64,000 nucleotides of DNA from positions 1,984,001 to 2,048,000 of the forward strand of contig NZ_CP036274.1 in assembly GCF_007747655.1 (NCBI RefSeq), written 5' to 3'. Below the pieces are notes generated by a model. The model searched no databases and had not been told where the DNA came from. It saw nothing but the letters and a program-made list of their open reading frames with translations. The position numbers were made by a program, and so were the translations under genes. How positions within the stretch are numbered: position 1 is the first letter of the stretch; the number at the start of each line of letters is the position of its first letter. The stretch is from Anatilimnocola aggregata. GTDB taxonomy: Bacteria; Planctomycetota; Planctomycetia; Pirellulales; Pirellulaceae. This document shows, piece by piece, positions 61,560 to 64,000 of the stretch.

Positions 61560-62534
61560 TTATTTCAGTTTCCAGACTCGAATTTCCTCTTTACTGCCGG
61601 ATGCGAGCGAGCGGCTGTTGGGGCTGACGGCTATGCACATCACGCAGTCGCGGTGGCCCTCGAGCGTCGTCAGTAGCTTAAAACGATGGGAATCCCAAAT
61701 GCGAACCGTCTTGTCTTCGCCGGCCGACACGATGCGAGTGCCGTCGGGCGTGAACAGGACCGTCGTGACGTCCGCCATGTGGCCGCGCAGCGTTTGCAGT
61801 TCGTCGCCCGTGTCGGCGTTCCAGAGTTTCAGCGTGTCGTCCCAACTCGCGGAGACGATGAGTTTTCCGGACGGACTAAATCCCACGGCGGTTACGGTCT
61901 CGGCATGACCGCGTAATGTCCGAAGCTCTTCGCCGTTCTCCGTGCTCCAGATTTTCAGTTCGTTTTCGCCGTCGCCACTTACGATTTGGCGGCCGTTGGG
62001 ACTGAATGCGAGCGCGGTAACGTCATACTCGTTACCTTGCTCGAATCGGAGCAACGCGGCGGCATCGTTCGTGTCCCACACGACCAGGGTGTCGTCGGCG
62101 CTGCCGGAGGCAAGGTATTTGCCAGTGGGATCGAATCGGATCGCGGTGACTGAATCCTTGTGGCCGTCGAACTTCCGTAGCAGCTTGCCGCTAGGCGCTG
62201 CGAGCAATTGCAACTCGCCCGCGTAGGTTCCCACCGCAATACACTTGCCGTCGGGATGGAAGTCGACCGCAGTCACGGCACTGCCAAAGCGTTGCAACGT
62301 GCGAGCAGCGTCGCCGGTCATGAGATTCCACAGCCGAAGCGTTTGATCGTCGGCCCCGGAAACAAGCCAGCGACCATCGGGACTGAATGCGACCGACAAG
62401 ACCCAACGCTCGTGGCCGCGCAGCGTGTGGAGCAAGCGTGGTTGGTCCGCTGCGTCGTCGGCTCGCGCGGTCGCACAGGCCAGAGTGACGTAGAGTGCGA
62501 GCATCAGTCGCGCTATGAAAACTTGTCTCTGCAT
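61560..62534 (-). CDS. Secreted seven-repeat WD40 beta-propeller protein
   Basis: This 324-residue protein has a signal peptide (MQRQVFIARLMLALYVTLACATARA); the ATG at 62534 is preferred to the in-frame GTG at 62543. Seven WD40 repeats are complete, for example HTLRGHERWVLSVAFSPDG, SGADDQTLRLWNL, SASWDDTLKLWN and SAGEDKTVRIWD, giving one closed propeller. It probably serves as a protein-binding platform in the envelope. It is between a DUF1552 gene (35 bases upstream) and a cytochrome, consistent with an assembly role for that pair. Confidence 0.9.
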   Translation of the reverse strand: MQRQVFIARLMLALYVTLACATARADDAADQPRLLHTLRGHERWVLSVAFSPDGRWLVSGADDQTLRLWNLMTGDAARTLQRFGSAVTAVDFHPDGKCIAVGTYAGELQLLAAPSGKLLRKFDGHKDSVTAIRFDPTGKYLASGSADDTLVVWDTNDAAALLRFEQGNEYDVTALAFSPNGRQIVSGDGENELKIWSTENGEELRTLRGHAETVTAVGFSPSGKLIVSASWDDTLKLWNADTGDELQTLRGHMADVTTVLFTPDGTRIVSAGEDKTVRIWDSHRFKLLTTLEGHRDCVMCIAVSPNSRSLASGSKEEIRVWKLK

Positions 62535-62568
62535 TGAGTTCACCGTTTGTGCCTCGTAGCTACGTCGA

Positions 62569-63903
62569 TCAAACCAGCAGCTCGCTGAGCGGGCCTTTGC
62601 TTTCCTTGAACGACTTCACCGGGCAGCGCAATTGCTGCAGGATCGTCAGGTACAGGTCCGACGCCGAGCGTTCGTTTCCCTTCCACTTGAGATGCTGGCC
62701 ATGGCGGAAACCGAGCTTGTTGCCGCCCGCCAACAGCAGCGGGAAACTGCCGCCGGAATGGCTACTGATCTGCGAACCGCCAAGCAGCAGAACCGTGTGG
62801 TCGAGCAACGTGCCGTCACTGGCTTCGATTGCGGCCAGCTTGTCCATCAGCCGCGATAGGCACTCGCAGTACATGCGGTCGCGGAGGCCGATCAGTTTCG
62901 TATCCGGGTTGTCCACTCCGCGGTTGCCGGAGCCTTTGTGGTGGTAGTCGTGAACGCCTCGGGTCGGCGCTCCGGTGGCCTTCGACCAGTCCTTGTATTC
63001 GTCGTACGTCGGGCCGGCCTCGCCGCCGAGAGTCTGCGTGACCACACGGGTCATGTCGGTCTGGAACGACAACGCGATGAGGTCCATCATCAAGTCGATA
63101 TGCTCCCGCATACTCGTTTTGCTTTTCGGCTCGATCCGCACGCTCGCTTCGTCGAATTGCGGCCGCCCTTTCTTTAGGATCGCGTCGCGGTCGTCGAGCC
63201 GCTTTTCGACTTCGCGGATCGACGACAGGTACTGTTCCATCCGCTGCTGGTCGGTGTGGCCGAGCCGACGTTTCAGGTCGTTCACGTCGCTGACCGCCGT
63301 GTCGAGGATGCTGCGATTCAAGGCGATGCGGGCCTGGGCCTGTTTGAGGTGCGACGAGTCGGCGGGCGGGAAGAGGTTCTCGAACACGGACCTGTAGTCG
63401 CTGGTGGCCGGGATGTCGACGCCGAGGGCGTTGCGCGACAGCGTCGCAGCCCCGACGCCCGAAGTCCACGACAGAGCGAGCGACGGCAGGTAGGTCGGGC
63501 CGATGTACTGGGCAGCGACTTGGTCCATCGACACCGTATTGGTCATCACGCCGGGCGTGATGTTGATGTTATGCCCGGTGAGGAAGTTGTACGGGTGAGG
63601 ATGCCCGCTGATCCGGCCTTCGATGTGCGAGAGGCTGCTGAGCACCGAGAACCGCTGGCGATGATGGGCCAGGGGTTGATGTGATGGCGAGATCGTGTAG
63701 TCGAATCCGGTGTCCTCCGGGAACCAGTTGTAGTGGTTGATGCAGCCGGGAATATAGAAGCACGCCAGTCGCCCCGGATCGCGTTGGCCCTGAGTGGCGG
63801 CCAGCGTCTTGCCGGACATGATTTCCAGCCAGGGCAAAGCGATACTCGCGCCCAGGCCACCGAGGACGGTGCGGCGGGTGATGTGGGTTGATTTGTAATT
63901 CAC
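62569..63903 (-). CDS. DUF1552 (HXXSHH) family protein with GTG start
   Basis: This 444-residue protein has leader ITRRTVLGGLGASIALPWLE with twin arginine. The start codon at 63903 is GTG, supported by AAGGAG six bases upstream. Blocks: CFYIPGCINHYNWFPEDTG, SVLSSLSHIEGRISGHP, DQVAAQYIGPTYLPSLALS, LLGGSQISSHSGGSFPLL. The histidine motif is VHDYHHKGSG. Tail ESKGPLSELLV. The gene upstream is outside the window, so a cytochrome partner cannot be checked. Confidence 0.9.
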   Translation of the reverse strand: MNYKSTHITRRTVLGGLGASIALPWLEIMSGKTLAATQGQRDPGRLACFYIPGCINHYNWFPEDTGFDYTISPSHQPLAHHRQRFSVLSSLSHIEGRISGHPHPYNFLTGHNINITPGVMTNTVSMDQVAAQYIGPTYLPSLALSWTSGVGAATLSRNALGVDIPATSDYRSVFENLFPPADSSHLKQAQARIALNRSILDTAVSDVNDLKRRLGHTDQQRMEQYLSSIREVEKRLDDRDAILKKGRPQFDEASVRIEPKSKTSMREHIDLMMDLIALSFQTDMTRVVTQTLGGEAGPTYDEYKDWSKATGAPTRGVHDYHHKGSGNRGVDNPDTKLIGLRDRMYCECLSRLMDKLAAIEASDGTLLDHTVLLLGGSQISSHSGGSFPLLLAGGNKLGFRHGQHLKWKGNERSASDLYLTILQQLRCPVKSFKESKGPLSELLV

Positions 63904-63909
63904 CTCTAT

Positions 63910-63915
63910 CTCCTT
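63910..63915 (-). promoter_or_regulatory. Ribosome binding site AAGGAG for the GTG start at 63903
   Basis: AAGGAG on the minus strand lies six bases before GTG. No ATG within the first ten codons would keep the twin-arginine leader, so this site decides the start. Confidence 0.7.
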
Positions 63916-64000
63916 ATTGAGTGGCAGACGTCGTTTGGTTTAAGGATCTTGATGCTGGATCGGTTCGAAATGCGCGGGCGCCGTCCCTACCTTGAGGCGC

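Overview
The window looks like part of a Planctomycetota chromosome, most likely Pirellulales-like. The evidence is the dense set of families almost confined to that phylum (PSCyt1/PSCyt2/PSCyt3 cytochromes with PSD domains, i.e. DUF1549, DUF1553, DUF1585, DUF1587, DUF1588, DUF1592 and DUF1595; DUF1501; DUF1552/HXXSHH; TIGR03067-like proteins), GC-rich coding DNA, many large secreted proteins and abundant intergenic palindromes. No rRNA, tRNA, CRISPR array, transposase or phage gene was seen.

Layout. Positions 1-5212 on the plus strand hold the end of hsdM, then hsdS and hsdR: a type I restriction-modification operon whose 5' part lies outside the window. From 5542 to 63903 every recognisable gene is on the minus strand, about 58 kb in one direction. 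Read in the direction of transcription (from high to low coordinates), it contains seven intact DUF1552 proteins, five intact multidomain DUF1592-type cytochromes, one PSCyt1-DUF1549-DUF1553 cytochrome, two DUF1501 proteins, three TIGR03067-like proteins, a WD40 propeller, a lactonase-fold propeller, two PQQ-type propeller proteins, an amidohydrolase, two alpha/beta-hydrolase-like proteins, and several secreted carbohydrate-active or nucleoside-active enzymes (DUF5060 glycoside hydrolase, six-hairpin glycosidase-like, heparinase/alginate-lyase-like, MGH1-like glycosidase with discoidin domains, nucleoside hydrolase with Big_2 domain).

How the genes may work together. Nearly all products carry a signal peptide or a twin-arginine signal, so the cluster appears to build an envelope or periplasmic machine. 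DUF1592 cytochromes are followed by a DUF1552 gene in several places (28721 to 24797, 43329 to 39630, 55770 to 51808, and 61354 to 56063 with a lactonase between). I infer a repeated electron-transfer or oxidoreductase module working beside glycan-cleaving enzymes. The biochemical role of these DUF families is not established and cannot be proved from sequence.

The region has been shaped by duplication and decay. I found five broken pieces: a frameshifted glycosidase (one missing C at about 15157), a ThuA tail (21032-21202), a DUF1552 tail (34447-34545), a truncated cytochrome head (50559-51005) and a second DUF1552-like tail (55856-55960). Palindromic repeats of at least five families lie at gene boundaries; one is inserted in frame inside a cytochrome gene (53425-53492). 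A leader containing a GCTAAG box recurs upstream of several genes and may be a shared promoter. Reading frames run through the repeats, so the longest reading frames of many genes have false N-terminal extensions. I chose starts at the signal peptides instead.
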